Shown here: positions 1 through 10,597 of the stretch, piece after piece | Position numbering within the stretch: position 1 is the stretch's first letter | How the letters are laid out: the number at the start of each line of letters is the position of its first letter | Assembly (NCBI GenBank): GCA_037447655.1 | Contig: JBBHKE010002070.1 | Span: 1-41,764, forward strand | Direction: 5' to 3' | Length of the DNA stretch: 41,764 nt | Source of the DNA: Zygnema cylindricum | Taxonomy: Eukaryota; Streptophyta; Zygnematophyceae; Zygnematales; Zygnemataceae | The notes under the pieces: generated by a model | Told to the model about the DNA's origin: nothing | Seen by the model: the letters and a program-made list of their open reading frames with translations, nothing else | Database searches by the model: none | Position numbers and translations under genes: made by a program

Positions 1-1200
1 AGATGAAAAAGATGGGAGTGGTGGAAGGGATTCAGTTCAGTGAGAGTGATGATATAAGTGATTGTAGTGGGTGTGCTCAAGGTAAAGCACACAGATTACC
101 CTTTCCTAAAACAGCCACCTACAAGGGGGAAAAACTTCTAGATCTAGTACACACACATATTTGGGGACCGTCTAGAGTGCCCTCACCGAAGGGAAGAGAT
201 TTATGATGACTATAACTGATGATTGGTCTCGGTATTCCCGGGTGTATTTTTTGAAAAACAAGTCAGAAGCTGAGGATTGTTTTAGACAATATAAAGCATG
301 GAGTGAAAAACTCCATGAAACTCCAATCAAGAGAGTAAGGAGTGACAATGGTGGAGAGTATACTTCTAACCAGTTTGAGGATTTTTTGAGGGAAGATGGA
401 GTTCAACACCAAAAGACAGTTCCAGATAACCTGTAACAGAATAGGGTAGCTGAACGATTAAATAACACCTTGAGTGATAGTGCTAGAAGTATGTTGTCGG
501 ATAACAAGATAGGAAAAAGGTTTTTGGCAGAAGCAATGAACTGCGCTAATGACCTCAAAAATAGAGGTCTTACCTCAGCTATTAAAGATCAAACACCTTA
601 TGAGAAATGGACCGGCCGAAAACCAGACATATCTCACTTAAAGGTTTTCGGTAGATAAGTATTCAGTCTAGATACTGATCATACTATTTGGAAGCTAGAT
701 CTTAAAGGAAAACCAAGATACTTATTAGGATATGATAAGGATGTTAAAGGATATAGAGTTTACAATCTAAAAAGGGAAGATATAATCTTAGTAAAACATG
801 TAGTAGTTATGGATGAAGGAAAGTCTGTGGATTCCTTCAAGTATACAAAGTCAGTAAAAATCAGATTTGAGTCAGAAAATTTCGATGACTTTGAGCTTCC
901 TAAGTATCCAAGTTTTAGAGATGATGACATTCTTGCAGGTACAAATAAGAACGAAAAGGACTCGGTTGCGGACACTCCAGTGATAACTCTACCCGAAGAG
1001 GAAGACGTGATGGAAATTGATTCAGAATTAATGGATAGGGGAGAAGCTGAGATTGTTCGAAAAAACCCACGAGAACCATCTATTCCGGCCACAGATTTTG
1101 AGGGGGGGAGGAGAAGTAGCAAAAGATTACAAGAAAAATATGTTAATAACAAGGTAAAAAAACTATCTCATCAAGATGAACCTCAACTTATAGAGAGGCG
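1..1200 (+). pseudogene. copia integrase region, copy 1, decayed
   Basis: The first residues contain the Cys-x-x-Cys half of the integrase zinc-binding HHCC module (CSGCAQGKAH). The catalytic core follows, with DDWSRYSRVYF and the second acidic site in SDNGGEY. The family's GVAERLNRTL helix is changed to RVAERLNNTL. Compared with copy 2 there is a frame change just before 204, a stop at 434-436 and another at 656-658. The C-terminal linker continues open (809-1204) until a lost base near 1195 changes frame into the RT. It lies in one colinear copia polyprotein with the downstream RT. Confidence 0.88.
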
Positions 1201-2616
1201 ATGACTTGTCCAGAAAGGAACCGGAGGAAGAGAACCATCAATGAGGAGATGGCCTCAATTATGGCAGCCGATACTAGGGAGCTGGTGGACTGTCCACCTA
1301 ACCGAAAACCAATCGGTTATAAGTGGGTTTTCAAATTAAAACTGAACCCGGATAACACCATTGAGCGTTACAAAGCCCGGTTAGTGGCAAAAGGATTTAC
1401 ACAGAAAAAAGGAATCGACTACGAAGAAACCTTTGCCTCGGTTGTTAGATTTCCCTCCGTCCGCATACTTTTCAGTCTAGAGGCAGCGGAAGACATCGAG
1501 GTGCACCAGATGGACATCAAGACAACCTTTTTGCATGGAGAATTGGAAGAGGAGATCTTCATGAGACAACCTGAAGGATTTGTGGAGGAAGGAGATGAGA
1601 GTATGGCATGCCGGCTGATTAAATCTCTTTACGGTTTGAAACACGCGCCTCGAGAGTGGAATAAGAAACTTGATGAGTTTCTTACCGGTCTAGGATATAT
1701 TCGGATCAGCTCAAATCACTCAATCTATGTTTTTGAAGATGAGGAAGGTATTATATTAATTGTAATTTATGTTGATGATTTGCTTGTTTTAAGTAAATCA
1801 AGGGAAAAAATTAATAAACTGAAAACCGATCTTAAGGGGAGATTTGAAATGAAAGATATGGGGGAAGCAAAATGTATTTTGGGAATTCACGTAGAAAGAG
1901 ACCGAGAAAGAAAGATTATAAGATTGACTCAAAAGGAAGCAATAGGGAACATGCTGGAAAATTTTCAGATGGATAAAGCTATTAGTTGTACAACTCCAAT
2001 AGAGTTAAAGAAGGGAAATGATGGGAGTGAGGAAGGAGTCATAATCTTAGACGAGGAATTAAGTCCCGAAGAACAGAAGTTCATGCAGACTATTCCTTAC
2101 AAGCAAGTAGTGGGAAGCCTAATCTATTTTATTAATTGTACTTGGCCGGATTTAGCTGCAGCTGTAGGAGTGCTAAGTAGAAGTCTAAATGCTCCCACTA
2201 AGAAGGATTGGGAGGCAGCTAAGAGAGTCTTTAGATATTTGATAGGAACTAGGGATCTATGGTTGCATTTGGGTGGGGAGAATACTGACATCACTACTTG
2301 GAGTGATGCCAGTAATGATGATGCTGCGATGAGGAGATGTACTTCTGGATATGTATTATATGTGGGTGATGGGGCTTGCTGTTGGAGTAGCAAACAACAA
2401 AAGGTTATTGCTCAATCCATCATAGAGGCTAAGTATATGGCCTTTTGCTCTGCTGTAAAAGAATTGATGTGGATAAAGTCTTTGCTTAGTGAGCTTGGTC
2501 ATCTTAAGAGTGGTGTGCATTTTTTTTTTGTGATAATCAGGCAGCGATCGCTATTTCTGCCAATCCTAAACATCATTTTAAAGCCAAACACATGGACATT
2601 AGACTCAGCTTTGTAA
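1201..2616 (+). CDS. copia reverse transcriptase-RNase H ORF, copy 1 (element relic)
   Basis: This uninterrupted 471-residue frame is the longest intact piece of the copia polyprotein. Visible landmarks in order are YKWVFKLKLNPDNTIERYKA at the RVT_2 start, the first catalytic Asp in HQMDIKTTFLHGELEEEIF, SLYGLKHAPREWNKKLDEFL, the active site YVDD (1768-1779), and the RNase H region with TTWSDAS and CWSSKQQKVIAQS. A T-run near 2520 shifts the frame. Homology to copy 2 continues in another frame to a TGA at 2739-2741, so the last 20 or so residues of this ORF are not native. The ATG is internal to the original polyprotein. Expression as a separate protein is unlikely. Confidence 0.85.
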   Translation: MTCPERNRRKRTINEEMASIMAADTRELVDCPPNRKPIGYKWVFKLKLNPDNTIERYKARLVAKGFTQKKGIDYEETFASVVRFPSVRILFSLEAAEDIEVHQMDIKTTFLHGELEEEIFMRQPEGFVEEGDESMACRLIKSLYGLKHAPREWNKKLDEFLTGLGYIRISSNHSIYVFEDEEGIILIVIYVDDLLVLSKSREKINKLKTDLKGRFEMKDMGEAKCILGIHVERDRERKIIRLTQKEAIGNMLENFQMDKAISCTTPIELKKGNDGSEEGVIILDEELSPEEQKFMQTIPYKQVVGSLIYFINCTWPDLAAAVGVLSRSLNAPTKKDWEAAKRVFRYLIGTRDLWLHLGGENTDITTWSDASNDDAAMRRCTSGYVLYVGDGACCWSSKQQKVIAQSIIEAKYMAFCSAVKELMWIKSLLSELGHLKSGVHFFFVIIRQRSLFLPILNIILKPNTWTLDSAL

Positions 2617-2771
2617 GAGAGAAAGTAGAAAACAAAATAATAAGTTTAGAGTACCGACCAGATAGCGAGATGGTGGCAGATATGATGACCAAACTTGTGC
2701 CTTCCCCTAAGTTAATTTTCTGCGAGAGAAGTGTGTTCTGAAATTAAAGAGTGACTAGAAAATAACTAAGG

Positions 2772-3820
2772 TGTATAAATTGATGGTTCTTTTAGTAATT
2801 TCTAGGTCTAAAATAAAGTGCAGAAAAAGAAGCCGAGGCAGTCTGACTCTAAATTCTCTCTCCCACTCTCACACTTGTTCGAGTCACTGAGAAGTTGGAG
2901 AGGAAGTTAGTGTCATGGCTGCCTATGCTATCCAGAGATTTACGGGGTAGTAAAGTAGTTAATTTACTAAAAGGATGTTGTTGCCTAGAGGATTTGATCC
3001 TGGTACCTACGGATGGGAAATGTCGCCGGTAGCCGAAAACCTCATCCATTTAGTCTAGGATTAGTGGTAAATGATATAGACTGTATTACGTATATTAACG
3101 TTAACATGTAGGCTAATTCATTTAACAACAACTATATACGGGATACATAGAGTCAGTTATAAAAGTACGGATTACGAGTACGAAGAATAAATAATTACCG
3201 TGCATTTGTTTCGACAACGAAACAAATACATCGCAACTATTTATGACGGCTACGATTGAAATCGGCATTCAATCGGACGGCCAGAAAGCATGCCAAGATC
3301 GCGGAAGAAGATTTTGGCGGTTTATGGTCGCCGCCAAATCGGTTGACACGTGGCACCACGACATTGGATTTCGGCTTCTCCAAGGATTACGGAAACGAAT
3401 CCAGAAAAGACACGTGTCGACATTTTTGTAATGTTGTACAATGTTCGTACATAAAGTACACCGGCAGCTGTACCATTCTGTACGGTACAGCAGTATGATT
3501 GGTGTCGTACGTTAGAAAATAGAGTTTTAGAGAGAGATAGGACTTAGAAAAAATTGGTAGATAGGACCCTCTCTCCCAGAGAGCTTCTAAACAAAAGGTC
3601 AAACTTTGACCCTCCATAACTTACTGCTCAGGGGAGCAAATTCAGTGATTCTTTTTGCTATAGACTCAAGGGAGTCTTACCTTCACAAGGGTGAAGGTGG
3701 TTAGAGTTTTTGTTTTCGAGGGTGGTGGTTATTCGTGCTAAAAGACAAATGGATCAGGTTATCCTAGAGGCTTCATGTGAGTTGCTTTCTCTGAGGTCAT
3801 ATGGAAGTTTCAGAGTTGCA
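2772..3820 (+). repeat. LTR shared by copia copies 1 and 2
   Basis: A 1049-bp sequence starting TGTATAAATTG and ending CAGAGTTGCA is repeated at 8158-9204. It starts with TG and ends with CA, as LTRs do. A purine-rich stretch precedes it and the gag frame of copy 2 follows. A TATAAAAG box at 3158-3165 could mark the U3 promoter; the same box is in the second copy. No canonical initiator-Met tRNA primer site follows; the bases after the CA are AGTTATGGGCCCACC. An antisense tRNA-like module lies at about 2993-3055. Confidence 0.9.
2993..3055 (-). other. antisense tRNA-Arg-like module in LTR 1
   Basis: Read on the minus strand, the segment carries TAAATGGATGAGG, like the D-arm/A-box of tRNA-Arg (AATGGATAAGG). 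GGCTACCGG follows at the position of the anticodon arm, and AGGATCAAATCCT resembles a T-arm/B-box. The acceptor stem is not convincing and no functional tRNA is claimed. Equivalent modules occur in all four LTRs of this window. Confidence 0.5.
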
Positions 3821-3824
3821 AGTT

Positions 3825-4745
3825 ATGGGCCCACCATCTAGAGTGCCCCTATTCAATGGAGCTGGCTTCATATACTGGGAAAGTATGATGAGAAGGGCTC
3901 TATGTGAGAAACGGTTTTGGGGAATAGTGACTGGACGAGTGAGGCGCCCATCCAGTCTTGGGATACCTCCAGGGTTTACAGAAGGCAGATTCACTAGAGA
4001 TGCAGATCCATCTTCAACCGAGAAGACAAAGGAATGAGAGGTGGTTGACAAAGGAAAGGAGAAGGAGATGACCACACCAATAGCAACTGGTTCGGCATTC
4101 ATGTCACCTATTCCAAGGAACGAGGAGAATGATATTGATACCTATGACTTCAACAATAAGGCGGCAAAGCACTTCATTCTCTGCCATCTTACTCAAAGAC
4201 TTCCATGTCCTCATTTGTACGTAGAAAAGGAATCCGATCTTTGGATGGCTCTCATAGAGATGTACCGAAGTGGTACGATTCAGCAACAATAGTTAGATGA
4301 TCAAAAAGTTAAGGAGTATGTATACAAAGGGGGAAAGATGTTAGATTTTTGCAATGAGTTTGCTACACTTTTCATGGAGCTAGAAAGTGCAAGAAATGAT
4401 TTTAGTGAAAAAAAAAAGGTTAACTGTCTACTGATGAAGCTACCTGATGAGTTCGAGAACATAGTCAACCGTGTGCAAAACTTGCCAGCCTCAAGGTGGG
4501 TATGGAACTTAGTGGTAAAAATGATTCTCATTTGCGAGAATACAATTGAGATCCGAAGGGGAGAAAAGAAAGAGCAAGCCTAGACAGCTGGGAACGACAA
4601 GAGGAAAAAGGATTCCCAAAAACCGAATGGAAATTACGAAGGGGGGGAGCAGAAAAATCAGACCGACGAGTTGGGACCAAGGGCTCCCAAAGGTTTATGC
4701 CATTTCTGTAAGAGACCGGGGCACTATATGGCGGAGTGCACTAAG
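3825..4745 (+). pseudogene. copia gag, copy 2, with CCHC zinc knuckle
   Basis: The frame begins at ATG 3825, five bases after the LTR (an upstream in-frame ATG at 3801 lies inside the LTR). The N-terminus MGPPSRVPLFNGAGFIYWES has the FNG-F-W signature of copia Gag. Helical capsid-like sequence follows. A Cys-x2-Cys-x4-His-x4-Cys knuckle (CHFCKRPGHYMAEC) is at 4698-4739 and would bind RNA. Stops near 4035, 4290 and 4581 split the frame, and the knuckle is in a different frame from the preceding segment. Confidence 0.85.
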
Positions 4746-4924
4746 CTAACCGAGCTTCGGTTAAAGGAGGGGCAGACCGGTGGAACCCCAAAGGAAAGAA
4801 AAACCCCCTTGTGACACAGGTACGTGAGGTGGAATCCGAAGACGAGGACGATGAGCTCCTATTGGATGAGGAGTGAGAAGCGACAAACGAGGTAGAAATT
4901 CCACGAAAGTAGAAATGTGCTTTC

Positions 4925-6370
4925 GGTGGATTGAAAGGTGAAGCAGGCTGGATTGTAGATTCAGGTGCCTCCATGCACATGTGTAATGATAAACACCTGT
5001 TCACTAAGATAAGAAAGATTCCCACCGTGGAGATACAGTACGGGGATGGGAGGATAGTCACTGCTACTCTTGTAGGATCGGTAGATCTAAAAGTATTGGT
5101 AGAAAGAAAGACATCCATAGTTACATTCTCCGATGTATTGTTTATTCCAGAGCAAAACAAAATTCTCATCTCTATGTCTGTATTCCATGATAAGGGTTTT
5201 GATACTAGCACTAGGAAAAGATTCTTTACTGCTAGTTTTGAGGATGAAGTTTATTTCACCGCTGAAAAAGGTAGCCTAGGGATGTTTAGGCTGATTTTAA
5301 GCAATGAAAAGAAGAAACTTTATTATGCTGGTGTTCATGATATAATGATGTGGCATAAGAGGCTTGGGCATGTGAATCTAGATAAGCTAAGAGAGATGAA
5401 AAAGATGGGTGTGGTGGAAGGATTTTAGTTCAGTGAGAGTGAGAATCGAAGTGATTGTAGTGGTGCTCAAGGTAAAGTACACTGATTGCCCTTTCCTAAA
5501 ACAACCACCTATAGGGGAGAAAAAATTCTAGATCTAGTACACACAGTTATTTGGGGACTGGCCAAAGTGCCCTCACTATGGGGGAAGAGATTTATGATGA
5601 CTAATGATGATTGGTCTCGGTATTCTAGAGAGTATTTTTTGAAAAACAAGTCAGAAGCTCATGATTGTTTTACACAATATAAAGCATGGAGCGAAAAACT
5701 CCATGAAACTCCAATCAAGAGAGTAAGGATTGACAATGATGGAGAGTATATGTCTAACCAGTTTGAGGATTTTCTGAGGGAAGATGGAGTTCAACACCAA
5801 AAGACAGTTCCAGAAAACTCGGAACAGAATGAAGTAGCTAAACGATTAAATAGGACACTAAGTGATAGTGCTAGAAGTATGTTGTCGAATAAGAAAATAG
5901 GAAAAATGTTTTGAGCAAAAGCAATGAACTGCGCTAATTACCTCAAAAATAGAGTTCTTACTTCAGCTATAAAAGATCAAACACCTTATGAGAAATGGAC
6001 CGGCCGAAAACCAAACATATCCTACTTAAAAGTTTTCGGTAGTCAAGTATTCAGTCTAGATACAAATCATGCTAATTGGAAGCTAGATCCTAAAGGAAAA
6101 CAAAGATACTTATCAGGATATGATGAAGATGTTAAAGGATATAGAGTTTATGATCTAAAAAGGGAAGATATAATCTTAGTAAAGCATCTAGTAGTTATGG
6201 ATGAAGGAAAGTCCGTGGATCCCTTCAAGTATACAAAGTCAGTAAAAATCAGATTTGAGTCTGAAAATTCCGATGAATTTGAGCTTCTTAACTATCTAGG
6301 TTTTAGAGAAGATGACATTCTTGCAGGTACAAATCAGACCGAAAAGGAATCGGCTGCGGAAAAAATCTGA
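4925..6370 (+). pseudogene. copia protease and integrase, copy 2, decayed
   Basis: The aspartic protease site reads GWIVDSGASMHMCND, with the Asp codon at 4958-4960. The HHCC zinc module begins with MWHKRLGHVNLDKLREM near 5350 and is cut by a TAG at about 5426. The integrase core is at 5486-5914: the family's DNGGEY motif has become DNDGEY, GVAERLNRTL has become EVAKRLNRTL, and a TGA at 5912-5914 ends it. The C-terminal part (5924-6370) contains TPYEKWTGRKP and the KVFGSQVF segment before another stop. The order and spacing match copy 1. Confidence 0.87.
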
Positions 6371-8127
6371 TGACAACTCTACCCAAAGCGGAAGTTGTGA
6401 TGGAAATTGCTTCGAAATCAAGGGATAGGGGAGAAGCCGATATTGTTCGAAAGAACACACGAGAACCATCTATTCCGGCCACAAATTTTGATGGGGGAAG
6501 GAGAAGTAGCAAAAGATTACAAGAAAAACAAGTTAATAACAAGGTAACAAAACTATCTCATCACGATGATCCTCAAACTTATGGAGAGGCGATGACTTGT
6601 CCAGAAAGGAACCGGTGGAAGACAACCATCAATGAGGAGATGGCCTCAATTATGGCAGCCGATACTTAGGAGTTGGTGGACTCTCCACCTAACCGAAAAC
6701 TAATCGGTTGTTAGTGGGTTTTTTAAATTAAAACTGAACCCGGATAACACCATTGAGCGTTACAAAGCCCGATTAGTGGCAAAACGATTTACACAAAAAG
6801 AATGAATAAACTACGAGGAAACCTTTGCTCCGGTGGTCAGATTTCCCTCCGTCCGCATACTTCCCAGTCTAGCAGCAGCGGAAGACATGGAGGTGCACCA
6901 GATGGACATCAAGACAGCCTTTTTGCATGGAGAATAGGAAGAAGAGATCTTCATGCGACAACTCAAAGGATTTGAGGAGGAAGGAGAGGAGAGTAAAGTA
7001 TGCCGGCTAATTAAATCCCTTTACGGTTTCAAACAGGCGCATCGACAATGGAATAAGAAACTTGATGAGTTTCTTACCGGTCTGGGATATATCCGGATCA
7101 GCTCAAATCACTCAATCTATGATTTTGAAGATGAGAAAGGTATTATTTTTATTGCAATTTATGTTGATGATTTGCTTGTTTTAAGTAAATCAATGGAAAA
7201 AATTAATAAACTGAAAACCGATCTTAAGGGGAGATTTGAAATAAATGATATGGGGGAAGCAAAATATATTTTGGGAATTCAAGTAGTAAGAGACCGAGAA
7301 AGAAAGATTATAAGATTGACTCAAAAGAAAGCAATAAGGAACATGTTGGAAAAATTTCACATGGATAAAGCTAATAGTTGTACAACTCCAATGGAGTTAA
7401 AGAAGGGAAATGAGGGGAGTGAGGAAGAATGAGTCATAGTCTTAGACAAGGAATTAAGTCTTGAAGAACACAAGTTCATGCAGACAAGTCTTTACAAGCA
7501 AGTAGTGGGAAGCCTAATCTATTTTATGAATTGTACCCGGCCGGATATAGCTGCAGCTGTAGGAGTGCTGAGTAGAAGTCTAAATGCTCCCACTAAGAAG
7601 GATAGGGAGAAAGTCCTTTGATATTTGATAGGAACTAGGGATCTATGGTTGCATTTGGGTAGGGAGAATACTAACATCACTACTTGGAGTGATGCCAGTT
7701 ATAGCGATGCTCTGATGAGGAGATGTACTTTGAATATGTATTATATAAGGGTGATGGGGCTTGCTGTTGGAGTAGCAAACAGCAAAAGGTTATTGCTCAG
7801 TCCACCATGGAGGCTGAGTATATGGCCTCTTGCTCTGCTGTAAAAGAATTGACGTGGGTCAATTCTTTGCTTGGTGAGCTTGGTCACCTTAAGAGTGGTG
7901 TGTAGAAAATATTTTGTGATAATCAGGCAACAATCTCTATTTTTGCCAATCCTTAACATCATTTTAAAGCGAAACACATGGACATTGGGCTTTGCTTTGT
8001 TAAAGAGAAAGTAGAAAACAAAATAATCAGCTTAGAGTACCGACCAGATAGCGAGATGGTGGCAGATATGATGACGAAACTTGTGCATTCCTCTAAGCAA
8101 ATTTTTGCAGTGAGAAGTGTGGAATGA
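6370..8127 (+). pseudogene. copia linker, reverse transcriptase and RNase H, copy 2, decayed
   Basis: The linker runs open to a TAG near 6667, where copy 1 is intact. The start of RT then carries frameshifts and stops. A 159-residue open piece (6953-7432) keeps SLYGFKQAHRQWNKKLDEFL and the catalytic YVDD (7160-7171). RNase H pieces at 7625-7905 include TTWSDASYSDA and CWSSKQQKVIAQSTMEAEYMA, split by small deletions. The original stop is probably TGA at 8125-8127, just upstream of the purine tract and LTR. It is more damaged than the RT of copy 1. Confidence 0.87.
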
Positions 8128-8157
8128 AATTAAAGAGTAACTATAAAATTATGGGAG

Positions 8158-9204
8158 TGTAGAAATTGATGGTTCTTTTAGTATTTTCTAGGTCTAAAAT
8201 AAAGTGCAGAAAAGGAAGCCCAGGCAGTCTGACTCTAACTTCTCTCTCCAACTCTCACACTTGTTGCAGTCAGTGAGAAGTTGGAGAGGAAACTAGTGTC
8301 ATGGCTGCCTATGCTATCCAGAGATTTACGGGGTAGTAAAAGAGTTAATTTACTTAAAGGTAGTTGTCGCCCAGAGGATTTTATTCTCGTACCTTTGGAT
8401 GGGAAATGCCGCCGCTAGCCGGTAACCTCATCCATTTAGTCTAGGATTAGTGGTAAGTGATATAGAGTGTATTACGTATTTAAACGTTAGCATGTTAACT
8501 AATTCATTTAACAACAACTATATACGGGATACATAGAGTCAGTTATAAAAGTATGGATTACGAGTACGAGGAATAAATCAGTGCCGTGCATTTGTTTCGA
8601 TAGCGGAACAAATACATCACAACTATTTATGACTGCTAAGATTGAAATCGGCATTCAATCGGACGGCTGGAAAGCATGCCGAGATCGCCCAAGAAGATTT
8701 CGGCGGTTTATGGTTGTCGCCATATCGGATGACATGTGGCACCACGACATTGGAATTCGGCATCTCCAGGGATTACGGAAACGAATCCAGAAAAGACACG
8801 TGTTGACATTTTTGTGATGTCGTACAATGTTCGTACACAAAGTACACCGGCAGCTGTACCTTTCAGTACGGTCAGCAGTATGATTGGTGCCGTACATCAG
8901 AAGATAGAGTTTTAGAGAGAGATAGGACTTAGAAAAAATTGGTAGATAGGACCCTCTCTCCCAGAGAGCTTCTGTAAAAAAGGTCAAACTTTGACCCTCC
9001 ATAACTTACTGCTCAGGAGAGAAAATTCAGAGATTCTTTTTGCTATACACTCAGGGGAGTCTTCCCTTCACTAGGGTGAACGTGGTCAAGTTTTTGTTTG
9101 CCGGGGTGGTGGTTATTCGTGCTAAAAGAGAAAGGGGTCAGGGTTATCCTAGGACTTCGTGTAAGCTGTTTACTCTGAGGTCATATGGAGGTCTCAGAGT
9201 TTCA
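8158..9204 (+). repeat. 3' LTR of copia copy 2
   Basis: This 1047-bp repeat matches 2772-3820 almost base for base in length. It starts TGTAGAAATTG after the purine-rich tract TTATGGGAG and ends TTTCA. It has the same TATAAAAG box (8544-8551) and the same antisense tRNA-like module (about 8368-8441). Differences between the two LTRs are frequent by eye, which suggests an old insertion or an array assembled from diverged copies. Confidence 0.92.
8368..8441 (-). other. antisense tRNA-Arg-like module in LTR 2
   Basis: This is the same block as in LTR 1, with TAAATGGATGAGGT at the D-arm position and AGAATAAAATCCTCT at the T-arm position when read on the minus strand. The T-arm pairing has decayed. 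The module keeps the same place in the LTR, about 210-285 bases from its start. Confidence 0.42.
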
Positions 9205-9364
9205 CATCCAACGATCATTGTTACCTCCCATACCTTTAAAGAATATTGGCAAGATTTTCTGAAATGTTGTGCGCTTATAAAAACAAAATAATAGGTACAG
9301 CGTAGTATAGATAGGTCTAGATTTCTGTAAACAACCTCAATTTTTTTGTAATGGAACGCCACCC
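9205..9364 (+). mobile_element. right end of TIR element family F, interrupted by the copia array
   Basis: From CATCC at 9205 the sequence aligns with 24731-24890, including GGCAAGATT, an AACAAAATA block, GATTTCTGTAAAC and a terminus reading GGAACGCCACCC followed by TAA. The reverse complement of this end, GGGTGGCGTTCCAT, resembles the terminal inverted repeats of the other small elements here. Homology starts at the base after the LTR end, so the copia array sits inside this element. Confidence 0.7.
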
Positions 9365-9367
9365 TAA

Positions 9368-10108
9368 GGAAGAATTAGCTTGGTTACTATCTTCTCTGTT
9401 ACCATATTTTATGTTACTATATTTTTAATTACTGACAACTACCCCTTGAATCATTATTAATGCAAAGAAATAATTAACGTCATTCATTCTAATTTAGCGC
9501 TATGAGACGTGGCAAATTATGGTCCATATCCTTAAATAGTGTAATTTATTATATTTAAGGTATCAATGTCAAAATTTTGGAGTGCCCATATAGTGTACAT
9601 AAGGCTAATAACGATTCAAGGTGTATTGTTGCATACGACAGCCCAACCTAGGGTTTTCCGCTACAATGTCAATGGTTACGGAATTGAGGGCAGCCGCACG
9701 TGTATCAAGCATTTTACGAGAGCAGGAATTTGCATGCTTTTGAACAGCTTATAGTCATACAGTGTAAGGCTGTGCATAAATATTGAATTTGGTCAAAAAC
9801 ATTAATATTTGTCAAAAACATTGATTTTGTCAAGGTCTTCCCACTTGTCCCCAAAACCCACATTCAAAAACATTTTCAGCGTGGATCTAATGAATTGCTC
9901 CGTCTTAGATTCTCGTGTATTTTTAGAACATCTACCCTTGTGGCTGAACCATATGTGTTAAACACGTGTAATCTCATACAGACCGAAGGCAGTGTCATGC
10001 CGAAATTATTACCACTTCTCTACGTGTATATTATTATAGCTTTTAATTGTTTGCACAAGTGTTTGGTTGCCATGAGGATGTTGGTTCCGGTGATGACAGA
10101 TGGTACTG
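9368..10108. other. gene-free AT-rich interval
   Basis: I see no supported gene. A short imperfect direct repeat of about 20 bp (TTTGGTCAAAAACATTAA and TTTGTCAAAAACATTGA) lies near 9788-9830. Short ORFs here have no recognisable domain. Confidence 0.6.
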
Positions 10109-10110
10109 TA

Positions 10111-10338
10111 CACTACACCGTGTATCGCTGTTAGTGTAAATAAAATGTTTCGCCACTTAAATCATCTTTTCTCTGTACACACTTGTCATTTTTTCACATG
10201 GAGACCGCCAATTGAAAGCAGGGAACCTTACCTTTCAATCTCAATCGTCGGATCCATAATCCAACAAGTGTTTACGGAGAAAATATGTTTTAAGTGGCGA
10301 AAAAATCATTAACACTTACAACGATACACGGTGTAGAG
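10111..10338. mobile_element. 228-bp foldback MITE with TA target site
   Basis: The two ends are long inverted repeats. The left arm starts CACTACACCGTGTATCG and the right arm, reverse-complemented, starts CTCTACACCGTGTATCG. Similarity continues through TTCGCCACTTAAA and TTTTCTC to about 85 bases per arm. Both ends are flanked by TA (10109-10110 and 10339-10340), as in Tc1/mariner or Stowaway-type MITEs. It has no coding capacity. Confidence 0.75.
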
Positions 10339-10597
10339 TACAAAAATATACTGTACAGTACTGTGCCTAAAAAATCTGTCGTAGCGATTACAAGTTTGGA
10401 ATGAAATCGCGAGAAGCGCCACGTGTGAAAAAACGATTAGGATTTCGTCAGGTTTTGATTTGTAATGGGCCAAACAAATAAATTGGTTTGACACAGGTTC
10501 TCATATTCGTAAACCAAAACAAACCGTTGGATTATGCAGAGCCGAGACAATCATATTGTTATTGTTTGGATTACTGGAGATCCCCTAAAAATGCTTA

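Larger units (their letters stand above)
1..3820 (+). mobile_element. Ty1/copia retrotransposon, copy 1 (5' part outside window)
   Basis: The window opens inside the GAG-pre-integrase/integrase part of a copia element. The domain order integrase, reverse transcriptase, RNase H marks Ty1/copia rather than Ty3/gypsy. The internal region runs to about 2771 and is followed by an LTR (2772-3820) that is also the 5' LTR of copy 2. Internal sequence matches copy 2 closely by eye over its whole length, so both belong to one family. The reading frame is broken before 204, at 434-436, at 656-658 and near 1200, so the polyprotein is not functional, although the RT/RNase H part is still open. Confidence 0.93.
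2772..9204 (+). mobile_element. Ty1/copia retrotransposon, copy 2 (both LTRs, decayed)
   Basis: This is a complete LTR-internal-LTR structure of about 6.4 kb: LTR 2772-3820, internal 3821-8157, LTR 8158-9204. Gag, zinc knuckle, protease, integrase, RT and RNase H occur in copia order. Many stops and frameshifts interrupt the frame, so it cannot move on its own. The right boundary is confirmed independently: sequence from 9205 (CATCC) matches an uninterrupted TIR-element copy at 24731 onward, so the LTR ends at 9204. The matching left target duplication would lie outside the window. Confidence 0.93.

Noticed and set aside
760-1152. Minus-strand 130-residue ORF
   Set aside because: It is antisense to the copia integrase-RT linker; a similar shadow occurs in copy 2 (6303-6542).
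3821-3840. Canonical primer-binding site after the copia LTR
   Set aside because: The expected initiator-Met complement (TGGTATCAGAG) is absent; the bases overlap the gag start and match no tRNA end I can name.
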